Notes: generated by a model not told the origin, from the sequence alone. Shown: positions 50,047 to 62,161, counted from the stretch's first letter. The stretch: DNA of 64,000 bases from Streptomyces hyderabadensis (GCF_020404845.1 NZ_JAIOJZ010000018.1:79276-143275); one strand, 5' to 3'. Program-made: numbers and translations.

Positions 50047-51294
50047 TCACACCCGCTGGGTGCGGTCCGCCCTCGCCGGGTCGGGGATCCTGCCGCCGCC
50101 CGTCACGACGCGCGAGCGGCTGTGCAGCCGCAGGGAGACGGCGACGAAGCCGATGGCGACCAGGGTCATCGCCCCGCCCGCCCAGGCGGTGGCCTCGTAC
50201 CCGAGGCCGGCGTCGATCACCGTGCCGCCCAGCCAGGGGCCGCCGGTGTTGCCCAGGTTGAACGCGGCGGTCGTCGTCGCGCCCGCGAGGGTGGGCGCGG
50301 CACCGGCGACGTTGAACATGCGCGCGTTGAGCGCGGGCGCGGTGTAGAACGCGGAGACGCCGAGCAGCAGCGACAGGACGATGACGACGGCGGGGCTGGA
50401 GGCGAACAGCGCGAGGGCGGCCAGCAGCACCGTCGACGCGGTGATGCCGGAGAGCAGGACGCCGAACAGGTGCGCGTCGGCGACCCGGCCGCCGATCGTC
50501 GTGCCGATCAGTGCGCCGACGCCGAACAGCGCCAGTACGGTCGGCACCCAGCCGTCCGCGAGGCCCGCCACGTCGGTGAGCAGCGGGGCGAGGTAGGAGA
50601 AGGCGCAGAAGACGCCGCCGGCGGCGAGTGCGGTCACGACGATGGACAGCCACACCTGGCGGTCCCGGTAGATCGCCAGCTCGCCGCGGAGCCGGGGGCG
50701 CCGCTCGGGCAGCGGGATGCGGGGGATCAGGGTCACCACGCCGACGAGCGCGACGGCGGAGGCGCCGCCCACGGCCCAGAACGCGGACCGCCAGCCCAGG
50801 TGCTCGCCGAGGAAGGCGCCCGCCGGGACGCCGAGGACGTTGGCGATGGACAGTCCGCCGATCATCACGGCCATCGCGCGGGCCCGTGCGGTCACCGGCA
50901 CCATGGCGATGGCCACGGCCGCGCCCACGGCCCAGAAGCCGGCGCAGGCGAGGGCGCTGACGACCCGTGAGACGAACAGGATCTCGTAACTCGTCGCGAG
51001 CGCACCCGCGACCTGGCCGACGCCGAACACCGAGATCAGCGCGACCAGCGTGGTCTTGCGGGGCAGGCGCAGGGTCGCGACGGCGAGCAGCGGGGCGCCG
51101 ACCACCATGCCGATCGCGAACGCCGATATCAGCAGCCCGGCTCGCGGGATCGAGACGTCCATGTCGTCGGCGATGGGCGGCAGGAGTCCAGAGAGCATGA
51201 ACTCGCTGGTGCCGAGCGCGAAGACGGACAGGCCGAGGATGTAGACGGCGAGCGGCATGCGTCCGGCCTGAGGCCGTGGGGAAGAGTCGGGCAT
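50047..51294 (-). CDS. MFS exporter, AraJ/CmlR-type (12 TM)
   Basis: A 415-residue drug-exporter-like protein. 'LAVYILGLSVFALGTSEFMLSGLLPPIADDMDVS' (in part) as TM1 is the hallmark of the Cmx/CmlR chloramphenicol-exporter and sugar-efflux group, and 'NVLGVPAGAFLGEHLGWRSAFW' gives motif C in TM5. Twelve TM helices are predicted. ATG 51294 lacks a clear Shine-Dalgarno and lies within TGACA-CC-TGTCA (51294-51305), perhaps an operator; ATG 51258 and GTG 51327 are alternatives. Substrate unknown; chloramphenicol is possible. Confidence 0.85.
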   Translation of the reverse strand: MPDSSPRPQAGRMPLAVYILGLSVFALGTSEFMLSGLLPPIADDMDVSIPRAGLLISAFAIGMVVGAPLLAVATLRLPRKTTLVALISVFGVGQVAGALATSYEILFVSRVVSALACAGFWAVGAAVAIAMVPVTARARAMAVMIGGLSIANVLGVPAGAFLGEHLGWRSAFWAVGGASAVALVGVVTLIPRIPLPERRPRLRGELAIYRDRQVWLSIVVTALAAGGVFCAFSYLAPLLTDVAGLADGWVPTVLALFGVGALIGTTIGGRVADAHLFGVLLSGITASTVLLAALALFASSPAVVIVLSLLLGVSAFYTAPALNARMFNVAGAAPTLAGATTTAAFNLGNTGGPWLGGTVIDAGLGYEATAWAGGAMTLVAIGFVAVSLRLHSRSRVVTGGGRIPDPARADRTQRV

Positions 51295-51357
51295 GACAGG
51301 TGTCAACGGGGCCCCGCCGTGCGCCATTCCCGCGGCGGGGCCCGTCTCACAATGCGG

Positions 51358-53652
51358 TTAGGGCACCGAGCGTTCCAGCCGGACCAGGATGCCTTTCGAG
51401 GTGGGCTGGTTGCTGATGTCGGCGACGCTGTCCAGCGGGACCAGGACCTGTGTCTCCGGGTAGTACGCGGCGGCGGAGCCGCGGGCCGTGGGGTAGGGGA
51501 CCACTTCGAAGCCCTCGGCGCGCCGCTCGGTGTCGTCGTGCCAGACGCCGACGACGTCGACGCGGTCCCCCGCGGTCAGGGACAGGGCGCTCAGGTCCGC
51601 CGGGTTGACCATGACCACCCGGCGGCTGCCGTGGATGCCCCGGTAGCGGTCGTTGAGCGTGTAGGGGATGGTGTTCCACTGGTCGTGGGAGCGCAGCGTC
51701 TGCAGCAGCAGGTGGCCCTCGGGGACGTCGGGCGTGCGCCAGGTGTTGCGGGTGAACATGGCCTTGCCGGTGGCGGTGCGGTACACGCCCTCGTTGACGG
51801 GGTTGGGCAGCCGGATGCCGCCGGGGCGGGCCACGCGCCGGTTGAAGTCGTGCAGGCCCGGCACGATCCGGGCGATCCGGTCGCGGATGGCGCTGTAGTC
51901 GGCCTCGAACTCCTCCCAGGGCACGTGCCCCGGGCCCGCGCCGAGGGTGCGGCGGGCGAGCCGGCACAGGATGGCGACCTCGCTGAGCAGCAGCGGGGAG
52001 GCCGGCTTGAGCCGTCCCCGGGAGGTGTGCACCTCGCTCATCGAGTTCTCCACCGTGACGAACTGCTCGCCGCCCGCCTGCTGGTCGCGCTCGGTCCGGC
52101 CGAGGGTGGGCAGGATCAGCGCGGTCCGTCCGCAGACGGTGTGGGACCCGTTGAGCTTGGTGGAGACGTGGGCGGTCAGGCGGCAGCTGCGCATGGCCTC
52201 CTCGGTGACGGCGCTGTCGGGGGCGGCCCGGACGAAGTTGCCCGCGACGCCGAGGAAGACCTTGATCCGGCCCTCGCGCATCGCCTTGATCGAGTTCACC
52301 GAGTCCAGGCCGTGGGCGCGCGGCGGTTCGAAGCCGAACTCGTCGCGCAGCGCGTCCAGGAAGGAGTCCGGCATCTGCTCCCAGATGCCCATCGTGCGGT
52401 CGCCCTGGACGTTGCTGTGGCCGCGCACCGGGCAGGCGCCTGCTCCGGCCCGGCCGAGGTTGCCGCGCAGCAGCAGGAAGTTGACGATCTCCCGGATGGT
52501 GGGCACGCCGTGCTTGTGCTGGGTGACGCCCATCGCCCAGCAGACGATGACGCGTTCGCTGCCGAGGACCTCGTCGCGGACCCGCTCGATCTCCTCGCGG
52601 GTCAGACCGGTGGTGGCGACCACGTCGTCCCAGGAGACCTGCCGGGCATGGGCGGCGAACTCCTCGAAGCCGCTGGTGCTGTCCCGGATGAACGCGTGGT
52701 CGAGGACCGTGCCGGGACGGGCGTCCTCGGCCTCCAGGAGCAGCCGGTTCAGCGCCTGGAACAGGGCGAGGTCGCCGCCGGGGCGGATGTGCAGGAAGCG
52801 GTCGGCGATCCGGACGCCCTGGCCGATCACGCCGCGTGCCTTCTGCGGGTTCTTGAACCTGAGCAGCCCCGCTTCCGGGAGCGGGTTGACGGCGACGATG
52901 CGGGCGCCGTTGCGCTTGGCCTGCTCCAGCGCGGACAGCTGCCGCGGGTGGTTGGTGCCCGGGTTCTGTCCCACCAGGAAGATCAGGTCGGCGTGGTGGA
53001 GGTCGTCGAGGCTGACGGTGCCCTTGCCGGTGCCGAGGGTCTCGTGCAGGGCGAAGCCGCTCGACTCGTGGCACATGTTGCTGCAGTCGGGCAGGTTGTT
53101 GGTGCCGAACGCCCGGGCGAAGAGCTGCAGGACGAAGGCGGCCTCGTTGCTGACCCGGCCGGAGGTGTAGAAGACCGCCTCGTCGGGGCTCTCCAGCGCC
53201 TTCAGTTCCCCGGCGAGCAGGTCCAGGGCGTCGCGCCAGCTGATCGGCTCGTAGTGGTCGGAGCCGGGCCGCTTGACCATCGGCTCGGTGAGGCGCCCCT
53301 GCTGGTTCAGCCACAGGTCGGAGCGCCCGGCGAGGTCGGAGACGGAGTGCTCGCGGAAGAAGTCGGCGGTGATCCGCCGGGTGGTCGCCTCGTCGTTGAT
53401 GTGCTTGGCGCCGTTCTCGCAGTACTCGTTGCGGTGCCGGTGACCGGGGGCGGGGTCCGCCCAGGCGCACCCCGGGCAGTCGATCCCGTCCACCTGGTTC
53501 ATGGTCAGCAGGTCCACCGCGGTTTCCTTCGGTGACGTCTGCGCCAGGGAGTACTCCAGTGCGTGCACCACCGCGGGCACGCCCGCGGCCCAGGTCTTGG
53601 GCGGGGTGACGGTCAGGTCGTCCCGGGGTTCGTCCCTGGGCGGCTTCTTCAT
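51358..53652 (-). CDS. FdhF/YdeP-type molybdopterin oxidoreductase
   Basis: A 764-residue protein of the formate dehydrogenase/DMSO reductase superfamily, YdeP branch. The N-terminus has only a CxxC ('DCPGCAWAD') instead of the full four-Cys 4Fe-4S motif. The cofactor-binding regions are recognisable: 'FYTSGRVSNEAAFVLQLFARAFGTNNLPDCSNMCHESS' (in part), 'LFLVGQNPGTNHPR'-like 'LIFLVGQNPGTNHPRQL', and the C-terminal MopB-binding domain with 'NPADLSALSLTAGDRVDVV'. No signal peptide is present. It is last in an operon after ClpC-like and SRPBCC genes. YdeP in E. coli relates to acid resistance; the reaction is unknown. Confidence 0.9.
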   Translation of the reverse strand: MKKPPRDEPRDDLTVTPPKTWAAGVPAVVHALEYSLAQTSPKETAVDLLTMNQVDGIDCPGCAWADPAPGHRHRNEYCENGAKHINDEATTRRITADFFREHSVSDLAGRSDLWLNQQGRLTEPMVKRPGSDHYEPISWRDALDLLAGELKALESPDEAVFYTSGRVSNEAAFVLQLFARAFGTNNLPDCSNMCHESSGFALHETLGTGKGTVSLDDLHHADLIFLVGQNPGTNHPRQLSALEQAKRNGARIVAVNPLPEAGLLRFKNPQKARGVIGQGVRIADRFLHIRPGGDLALFQALNRLLLEAEDARPGTVLDHAFIRDSTSGFEEFAAHARQVSWDDVVATTGLTREEIERVRDEVLGSERVIVCWAMGVTQHKHGVPTIREIVNFLLLRGNLGRAGAGACPVRGHSNVQGDRTMGIWEQMPDSFLDALRDEFGFEPPRAHGLDSVNSIKAMREGRIKVFLGVAGNFVRAAPDSAVTEEAMRSCRLTAHVSTKLNGSHTVCGRTALILPTLGRTERDQQAGGEQFVTVENSMSEVHTSRGRLKPASPLLLSEVAILCRLARRTLGAGPGHVPWEEFEADYSAIRDRIARIVPGLHDFNRRVARPGGIRLPNPVNEGVYRTATGKAMFTRNTWRTPDVPEGHLLLQTLRSHDQWNTIPYTLNDRYRGIHGSRRVVMVNPADLSALSLTAGDRVDVVGVWHDDTERRAEGFEVVPYPTARGSAAAYYPETQVLVPLDSVADISNQPTSKGILVRLERSVP

Positions 53653-53707
53653 CGGCGGATCGCCTTTCGTTTCGCTGTGGTTCGGGGTACGGGGCCGGCA
53701 GGCCCTC

Positions 53708-54222
53708 TCAGCCCACGGGCCAGACCGCGACCCGGCTGCGCGGCGGCTCCGGCTCCCCGGGCCGCACCTGGCCGCCCCGGATGGTCCCCCGCCAGGCGCC
53801 GCTCGCCTCGCCGTGCCCTTCGATGTACGCCTTGAAGTGCGCGAGTTCGTGCCGCAGGAGACGTCCGGGCGCGCCGGGGACCGCGGTGAGTACGCCGGTG
53901 AGTCCGCGTCCTGTGGCCGACAGCCGCACGGTCACCGACGTGCGCTCCTGCTCGACGGGCCGGAACGTCACCTCGCCCCGGTGCCCGTGGCGCTGCCCGA
54001 GGCTGCGCCAGGTCAGGTGCGAGTCGGGCACCTGGTCCACGATCTCGGTGGCGAACTCCCGGCGGAGGGGGCCGAGTCCGACGACCCACCGGGTCACGGC
54101 GGGCCTGAGCTGTTCGACCCGCTTGACGGTGGTCATGAACCGCGGGAAGCACTCGAACTGGGTCCACTGGTCGTACGCGGTGCGCACCGGTACGTCGATC
54201 TCGATCGTTTCCTCGACGGTGT

Positions 54223-54226
<4 letters not shown>
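53708..54226 (-). CDS. SRPBCC (polyketide cyclase/dehydrase-like) protein
   Basis: A 172-residue START-like fold protein. It begins 'VEETIEIDVPVRTAYDQWTQFECFPRFM', the standard opening of cyclase/dehydrase proteins, with 'VKRVEQL' and 'LTWRSLGQRHGHRGEVTFRPV' following. About 25 C-terminal residues are a Gly/Pro/Arg tail. ATG 54226 has GGAGG 10 nt upstream and overlaps the ClpC-like stop (ATGA). A lipid or hydrophobic ligand is likely; role in the operon unknown. Confidence 0.9.
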
Positions 54227-56736
<2,510 letters not shown>

Positions 56737-56861
56737 GACAGCTCCTGGGGCGGTGGCGAGTCGGTTCCACCGAAACCCCATGTGGGTCCCTCCGCAAGCG
56801 GAGCGGCCGCCGAGCGGTGGGCGGGGACCCGTTGTCAGTGGTGGGCGGCATGATCGGGGCC

Positions 56862-58952
56862 ATGACTACTCCTGCAGCAGTGATCGTCGACGCCGCCGCC
56901 TACGCCCGGGCGGTCGAGGACGCCGCGAGCGCGGCCGCCGCCTACTACGCGGGCGGCTCCTCGCCGATGGACGACGACGCCTACGACCGGCTGGCGAGAG
57001 GGATCGCCGCGTGGGAGGCCGAGCATCCCGACGAGGTGCTGCCCGACTCCCCCACCGGCAAGGTCGCGGGCGGCGCGGCCGAGGGGGACGTGCCGCACAC
57101 GGTGCCGATGCTCAGCCTGGACAACGTGTTCTCGCCGGAGGAGTTCACCGCCTGGACGGCGTCCCTGGCCCGGCGCATCGGCCGCGAGGCCGCCCGGTTC
57201 GCCGTCGGCCCCAAGCTGGACGGTCTCGCGGTCGCCGCCCGCTACCACGAGGGCCGCCTGACCCGGCTGATCACCCGGGGCGACGGCACGGCCGGTGAGG
57301 ACGTCTCACACGCCATCGGCACCGTGCAGGGGCTGCCCGAGACGCTGGCCGAGCCGGTGACCGTCGAGGTGCGCGGCGAGATCCTGATGACGACGGCCCA
57401 GTTCGAGCACGCCAACGAGGTGCGCGTCCGGCACGGTGGGCAGCCCTTCGCCAACCCGCGCAACGCGGCCGCGGGGACCCTGCGCGCCAAGGAGCGCGCC
57501 TATACGGTGCCGATGACGTTCTTCGGCTACGGCCTGCTGGCCCTGCCCGGCACCGGCACGGCGCTGGCCGAACGGCTCGACGAGTCGCCGTACAGCGAGC
57601 TGATGTCGACGGCGGCCGGGCTCGGCGTGCACACCAGCGCCGCCACCGCGGTACCGGACGTGGTCGTCGAGACGCCCGAGCAGGTGGTGCGAAGGGTCCA
57701 GGAGATCGCCGCGCTCCGCGCCGGGCTGCCGTTCGGCATCGACGGGATCGTGATCAAGGCGGACCTCGCCGCCGACCGGCGGGCCGCCGGGTCGGGCTCG
57801 CGGGCGCCGCGATGGGCCGTCGCGTACAAGCTCCCGGCCGTCGAGAAGATCACCCGGCTGCTCGCCGTGGAGTGGAACGTCGGCCGGACCGGCATCGTCG
57901 CCCCGCGCGGCGTCCTGGAGCCGGTGGTCATCGAGGGCTCCACGATCACCTACGCCACACTGCACAATCCGGCCGACATCACCCGGCGCGGCCTGCGGCT
58001 GGGCGACCACGTGATGGTGCACCGCGCCGGTGACGTCATCCCGCGCATCGAGGCTCCGGTGGCACATCTGCGGACGGGCGAGGAGCAGCCCATCGTGTTC
58101 CCCGAGGCGTGTCCGCGCTGCGGCTCGGACATCGACACGAGCGAGGAGCGGTGGCGGTGCGCGCAGGGCCGCAACTGCCACCTGGTCGCCTCCCTCGCCT
58201 ACGCCGCCGGGCGCGACCAGCTCGACATCGAGGGCCTGGGCACCACCCGTGTGGTCCAGCTCGTCGAGGCGGGTCTCGTCGGTGACTTGGCCGACCTCTT
58301 CCTGCTCCGGCGCGAGCAGCTGCTGGCCCTGGAGCGGATGGGCGAGACCAGCACCGACAACCTGCTCGCCGCGCTCGCCCGGGCCAAGGAGCAGCCGCTG
58401 TCCCGGGTGCTGTGCGCGCTGGGCGTGCGCGGCACCGGCCGGTCCATGTCCCGGCGCATCGCCCGGTACTTCGCCACCATGGACGGCATACGCGCCGCCG
58501 ACGCCGACGCCATGCAGCGGGTCGACGGCATCGGCGCGGAGAAGGCGCCCTCCGTCGTCGCGGAGATCGCCGAACTCGCCCCGCTCATCGACAAGCTCGC
58601 CGCCGCAGGTGTCAACATGACCGAGCCCGGCGCGACCCCGCCCCCGCCCGCCGACGCGGACGGCGAGGACGGCACGCCGGCCGAGGCACCTGGGGACGGC
58701 GGACCGCTGGCGGGCATGAAGGTGGTCGTCACCGGCGCGATGACCGGCCGTCTGGAAAGCCTCAGCCGCAACGAGATGAACGAACTCGTCGAGCGGGCCG
58801 GCGGACGCTCCTCCTCCAGCGTCTCCAAGAACACGACACTCGTCGTCGCGGGTGAGGGAGCGGGCTCGAAGCGGGCCAAGGCGGAGCAGCTCGGCGTCCG
58901 GCTGGCCACCCCCGAGGAGTTCGCCGCGCTCGTCGCCGACCTGCTCGGCTGA
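56862..58952 (+). CDS. ligA: NAD+-dependent DNA ligase
   Basis: A 696-residue ligase. Domains: Ia ('YYAGGSSPMDDDAYDRL', 25-45), adenylation domain with AMP-lysine K118 in 'VGPKLDG', 'NPRNAAAGTLR', 'FGIDGIVIK' and 'WAVAYKLP', OB fold, Zn finger with four Cys ('CPRCGSDID' and 'WRCAQGRNCHL'), HhH repeats, an acidic/Pro linker, and a C-terminal BRCT domain ('KVVVTGAMTGRLESLSRNEM'). 'MLSLDNVF' is typical. The start is uncertain: ATG 56862 or ATG 56850. The accessory surroundings suggest a second ligase paralogue rather than the housekeeping copy, but that is inference. Confidence 0.93.
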   Translation: MTTPAAVIVDAAAYARAVEDAASAAAAYYAGGSSPMDDDAYDRLARGIAAWEAEHPDEVLPDSPTGKVAGGAAEGDVPHTVPMLSLDNVFSPEEFTAWTASLARRIGREAARFAVGPKLDGLAVAARYHEGRLTRLITRGDGTAGEDVSHAIGTVQGLPETLAEPVTVEVRGEILMTTAQFEHANEVRVRHGGQPFANPRNAAAGTLRAKERAYTVPMTFFGYGLLALPGTGTALAERLDESPYSELMSTAAGLGVHTSAATAVPDVVVETPEQVVRRVQEIAALRAGLPFGIDGIVIKADLAADRRAAGSGSRAPRWAVAYKLPAVEKITRLLAVEWNVGRTGIVAPRGVLEPVVIEGSTITYATLHNPADITRRGLRLGDHVMVHRAGDVIPRIEAPVAHLRTGEEQPIVFPEACPRCGSDIDTSEERWRCAQGRNCHLVASLAYAAGRDQLDIEGLGTTRVVQLVEAGLVGDLADLFLLRREQLLALERMGETSTDNLLAALARAKEQPLSRVLCALGVRGTGRSMSRRIARYFATMDGIRAADADAMQRVDGIGAEKAPSVVAEIAELAPLIDKLAAAGVNMTEPGATPPPPADADGEDGTPAEAPGDGGPLAGMKVVVTGAMTGRLESLSRNEMNELVERAGGRSSSSVSKNTTLVVAGEGAGSKRAKAEQLGVRLATPEEFAALVADLLG

Positions 58953-58973
58953 GGCCGACGGCGCGGGCGCCCA

Positions 58974-58992
58974 GGGGTGTTGGTGACACCCC
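58974..58992 (+). terminator. Hairpin terminator after the DNA ligase gene
   Basis: GGGGTGT / ACACCCC, 7-bp arms and a 5-nt loop, 22 nt after the stop codon. Confidence 0.65.
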
Positions 58993-59106
58993 CGGCCCGG
59001 GGGCCTGTCCCACTGATCTTCCTTCCGGGCGCTGGCAGGGTCGTCGGTGAACGGACGACACCGTCCGCCCGCCACCGTCGGGCGGCCACGAAGAGGGGGA
59101 AGACCC

Positions 59107-60222
59107 ATGCACCGCAAGCGCCTCGCCGCCGCCGTCCTGCTCGCCGCCGCGCTCACCGGGGCCCTCGCGCCCGCGGCGGCGGCCCACCCGGGCCGCCCCG
59201 ACCGCCCCGACGCGGTGCAGCGTCAACTGGACCTGCTCACCGCACGCGACGGCGTGCCGGGCGCGCTCGCGTACGACGGCCGCACGACCCGCACCTCCGG
59301 TGTCGCGGACCTGGACTCGGGCCGCCCGATGACCGACGAGCGGGGCCGGTTCCGGCTCGCCAGCGACACCAAGGCGTTCACCGCGACCGCGGTGATGCGG
59401 CTGGTCGCGGACGGCCGCCTGGGCCTGGACGACCGCGCGGGCGCCTACGTGCCCCAGCTGGCCGACAGCCCCATCACCGTACGGCAGTTGCTGAAGCAGA
59501 CCAGCGGGCTGCCGGAGTACTCGGCGCTGGTGGACTGGACCCGGCCGGGGACGACCGAGGACTACCTGGCCCTCGCGCTCGACGCCGAGCCGGACTTCGA
59601 GCCCGGCACCGACTGGGGCTACTCCAACACCAACTACCTGGTCCTCGGCATGGTGATCGACGAGGTGTCCGGGGTCGGCTTCCGCACGTACGTGGAGCGC
59701 ACCGTCCTGCGCCCGCTGCACCTGGACGACACCTACTGGCCCGCGCCCGGCGAGCTGGACCTTCGCGGCCCGCGCGCCCGGAACTACGGCGTGCACCCCG
59801 CGCACCCGCAGGACGGGCGGGTGGACGTGACCGAGCTGCCGGGTTACGAGTTCGGCGCGTCCGGCGGCCTCGTGTCCACCCCCGTCGACCTGAACGCCTT
59901 CTGGGACGGCCTGTTCGGCGGCCGGCTGCTGCCCGGCTGGGCGGTGCGCCTGATGACGCGGGACACCACCGACGTCGGCGGCCGCGACGTCTACCCGGCG
60001 GGCAGCCGCTACGGGTACGGCCTCGCGTCGATCCCGCTGAGCTGCGGCGGCGTCTACTGGGGCCACGGCGGGGACCTGCCCGGCGGTTCGGTGGGCGGCG
60101 GCCGGGCCACGGGCGGCCGGGGCACCGTGACCGTCTACACCACGACCTGGGCGGCCGAGGGCGACAGCCTGCGTCACCTCCAGGGCGCCGTGGACGCGGC
60201 CCTGTGCGCCAAGGGGCGCTGA
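59107..60222 (+). CDS. Secreted serine hydrolase (DD-carboxypeptidase/class C beta-lactamase fold)
   Basis: A 371-residue protein with a Sec signal peptide (about 1-27, 'APAAAAHP'). Catalytic motifs: S86-D-T-K89 in 'RLASDTKAFTATA', 'GYSNTNYLVLG' as the YxN motif, and 'GHGGDLPGG' in the place of the KTG box (HGG, as in R61-type DD-peptidase relatives). GAGGGGGAAG precedes ATG 59107. The R61-like motif set suggests a DD-peptidase or D-amino acid esterase working outside the cell. It is transcribed alone between a terminator and the MFS cassette. Confidence 0.9.
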   Translation: MHRKRLAAAVLLAAALTGALAPAAAAHPGRPDRPDAVQRQLDLLTARDGVPGALAYDGRTTRTSGVADLDSGRPMTDERGRFRLASDTKAFTATAVMRLVADGRLGLDDRAGAYVPQLADSPITVRQLLKQTSGLPEYSALVDWTRPGTTEDYLALALDAEPDFEPGTDWGYSNTNYLVLGMVIDEVSGVGFRTYVERTVLRPLHLDDTYWPAPGELDLRGPRARNYGVHPAHPQDGRVDVTELPGYEFGASGGLVSTPVDLNAFWDGLFGGRLLPGWAVRLMTRDTTDVGGRDVYPAGSRYGYGLASIPLSCGGVYWGHGGDLPGGSVGGGRATGGRGTVTVYTTTWAAEGDSLRHLQGAVDAALCAKGR

Positions 60223-60251
60223 AGGCCCTCCTCCGGCCGGGGCGATCGGGA

Positions 60252-60282
60252 GTGTACGTTCGTACACCTCGCCGGGTAGGCT
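60252..60282 (+). promoter_or_regulatory. TetR-type operator and leaderless promoter of the MFS gene
   Basis: GTGTACG-TT-CGTACAC (60252-60267) with perfect 7-bp arms covers the -35 region; TAGGCT (60277-60282) is 7 nt before ATG 60290. The same layout recurs at 61532-61562. Confidence 0.8.
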
Positions 60283-60289
60283 CCCGCGC

Positions 60290-61504
60290 ATGACTGTTGA
60301 CGTACTGCGCCGGCCCGCCCTGGCCGATCGGCGGGCTCGGCTGGCCGTCGCCGTGCTGTTCTTCACCAACGGGGCCCTGTTCGCCAACCTGCTGCCGAGG
60401 TATCCGCAGATCAAGGCGGACCTCGGCATCGGGAACGCCGCCTACGGACTGGCCGTGGCGGCGTTCCCGGCGGGCGCCATCACCGCCGGGCTGGCGGCCG
60501 GGATCCTGGTGCGCCGCTTCGGTTCGGCGCGGGTGGCGGTCGGCGGCACGCTGCTGACCGGGGCGGGCATCCTCGCCGCCGGACTCGCGGACTCGGTCGT
60601 GGTGTTCGCGGGGGCGCTGTTCCTGGCCGGGGCGATGGACGCGTTCACCGATGTCGCGCAGAACGCCCACGGTCTGCGGGTGCAGCGCCGTTACGGACGC
60701 TCCATCATCAACTTCTTCCACGCCATCTGGTCCATCGGTGCGGTCACCGGCGGGTCCATGGCCGCTGCGGCGATCGCGCTCGGCGTCGCGCGCGGTCCGC
60801 ACCTGCTCTTCTCCGCCGCGGTGTTCGCGGTCGCGGCGTGCGTCGCCCTGCGCTACTGCCTGCCGGGCCCGGAGACCGACACCGAACCGGCCGCGGAGAC
60901 CGGCGCCGAGGACTCCGCGCCGTCACCGGTCCGGACCCGGGCGGCCGGCCTGCGCACCGGCTGGGTGCTGGCCGCCCTCGTCCTCATCGCCACGGCCGGC
61001 ACCCTCGTCGAGGACGCGGGCATGTCCTGGGCCACCCTCTACCTCGCCGACTCGCTGCACGCGACGGCGGCGCTGGCCGCTTCCGGGTACGTCGCCCTGG
61101 TCGGCGCGCAGTTCGTCGGCCGGATCGTGGGCGACCGGCTCGTGGACCGCTTCGGCCAGCGCACGGTGGCCCGCTCCGGCGCCCTGATCGCCGCGGTCGG
61201 CATGGGCCTGGCGCTGGCCGTGCCGACGGTTCCGGGCACGGTGCTCGGCTTCGCCGCGGCCGGGTTCGGGGTGGCGACGCTGGTACCGGCGGCCATGCAC
61301 GAGGCCGACGAACTCCCCGGTCTCAAGCCCGGGTCGGGGCTGACCCTGGTCTCCTGGCTGATGCGGCTCGGGTTCCTGCTCTCCCCGCCGGTGGTGGGGC
61401 TGGTCGCCGACGCGACGAGCCTGCGGGTGGGGCTGCTGGTGGTGCCGCTCGCGGGGCTCCTCGTCCTGCTGTGCGCCGGAGTGCTCCAGCCCCGCCGACG
61501 CTGA
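60290..61504 (+). CDS. MFS transporter (12 TM)
   Basis: A 404-residue transporter. TM1 has 'AVLFFTNGALFANLLPRYPQIKADLGIG', loop 2-3 'GILVRRFGSARVAVGG', TM4-5 'AFTDVAQNAHGLRVQRRYGRSIINFFHAIWSIGA' (in part), a pattern of the FucP-like/YbjJ group of sugar or metabolite transporters. A charged acidic loop ('ETDTEPAAETGAEDSA') separates the halves. It is controlled by the same operator type as the acetyltransferase/TetR pair downstream. Export of acetylated sugars or related compounds is a reasonable guess. Confidence 0.9.
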   Translation: MTVDVLRRPALADRRARLAVAVLFFTNGALFANLLPRYPQIKADLGIGNAAYGLAVAAFPAGAITAGLAAGILVRRFGSARVAVGGTLLTGAGILAAGLADSVVVFAGALFLAGAMDAFTDVAQNAHGLRVQRRYGRSIINFFHAIWSIGAVTGGSMAAAAIALGVARGPHLLFSAAVFAVAACVALRYCLPGPETDTEPAAETGAEDSAPSPVRTRAAGLRTGWVLAALVLIATAGTLVEDAGMSWATLYLADSLHATAALAASGYVALVGAQFVGRIVGDRLVDRFGQRTVARSGALIAAVGMGLALAVPTVPGTVLGFAAAGFGVATLVPAAMHEADELPGLKPGSGLTLVSWLMRLGFLLSPPVVGLVADATSLRVGLLVVPLAGLLVLLCAGVLQPRRR

Positions 61505-61531
61505 GCCGCGCCGCACGACACGAACCGGGGA

Positions 61532-61562
61532 GTGTACGTTCGTACGCTTCCAGGGGTACGAT
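61532..61562 (+). promoter_or_regulatory. Second copy of the TetR-type operator and leaderless promoter
   Basis: GTGTACG-TT-CGTACGC (61532-61547), then TACGAT (61557-61562), 7 nt before ATG 61570. GGGAGTGTACGTTCGTAC is identical to the copy at 60252, and operator, -10 box and start codon have identical spacing. Confidence 0.8.
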
Positions 61563-61569
61563 CGGCCGC

Positions 61570-62151
61570 ATGCCGACGGACCACTTCGCGGGCGACTCCC
61601 GCACCAACCTCGAACGCATGCAGGCGGGCGACCTCTACATCGCCGACGACCCGGAGATCGCCCGCAGGCAGCAGCAGGCCGTGCGGCTGGCCGCCCGCTA
61701 CCAGGCCGCCTACGCCGAGGACGCGGAGGCGGCGCGGCCCCTCCTGGCCGAACTGCTCGGCTCGCTGGGGGCCGAGGCGCATGTGCGTCCGCCGCTGTAC
61801 GTCGACTACGGCAGCAACATCACCATCGGCGCGCGCACCTTCGTCAACTACAACCTGACGGCGCTGGACGTCGCGGCGATCACCATCGGCGAGGACTGCC
61901 AGATCGGGCCGAACGTCCAGCTGCTGACCCCGACGCACCCGCTGGAGCCGGGGCCCCGGCGGGACAAGCTGGAGGCCGCCCGCCCGATCGTCATCGGCGA
62001 CAACGTCTGGCTGGGCGGCGGCGCGATCGTGCTGCCGGGCGTGACCATCGGGGACAACTCCGTCATCGGCGCCGGTGCGGTCGTCACCAAGGACGTGCCG
62101 GCGAACGTCGTGGCCGTCGGCAACCCTGCCCGGCCGGTGCGGAACGTGTAA
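61570..62151 (+). CDS. Maltose/galactoside O-acetyltransferase-like enzyme
   Basis: A 193-residue left-handed beta-helix acetyltransferase. The N-terminal 'MQAGDLYIADDPEIARRQQQAVRLAARY' (in part) is the Mac domain of maltose acetyltransferases. Hexapeptide repeats follow, with catalytic His in 'LLTPTHPLEP' and the CoA-binding end 'VIGAGAVVTKDVPANVVAVGNPARPVR'. It transfers acetyl from acetyl-CoA to sugars. It is followed by a TetR gene 10 nt away and shares its operator with the MFS gene. Confidence 0.92.
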   Translation: MPTDHFAGDSRTNLERMQAGDLYIADDPEIARRQQQAVRLAARYQAAYAEDAEAARPLLAELLGSLGAEAHVRPPLYVDYGSNITIGARTFVNYNLTALDVAAITIGEDCQIGPNVQLLTPTHPLEPGPRRDKLEAARPIVIGDNVWLGGGAIVLPGVTIGDNSVIGAGAVVTKDVPANVVAVGNPARPVRNV

Positions 62152-62161
62152 GTCTGCTCCC

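Noticed and set aside
56737..56861. HspR (HAIR) or ClgR boxes upstream of the ClpC-like gene
   Set aside because: No CTTGAGT-N7-ACTCAAG and no GTTCGC-N5-GCGAAC pattern. Only a weak GGTT-N7-AACC dyad is present.
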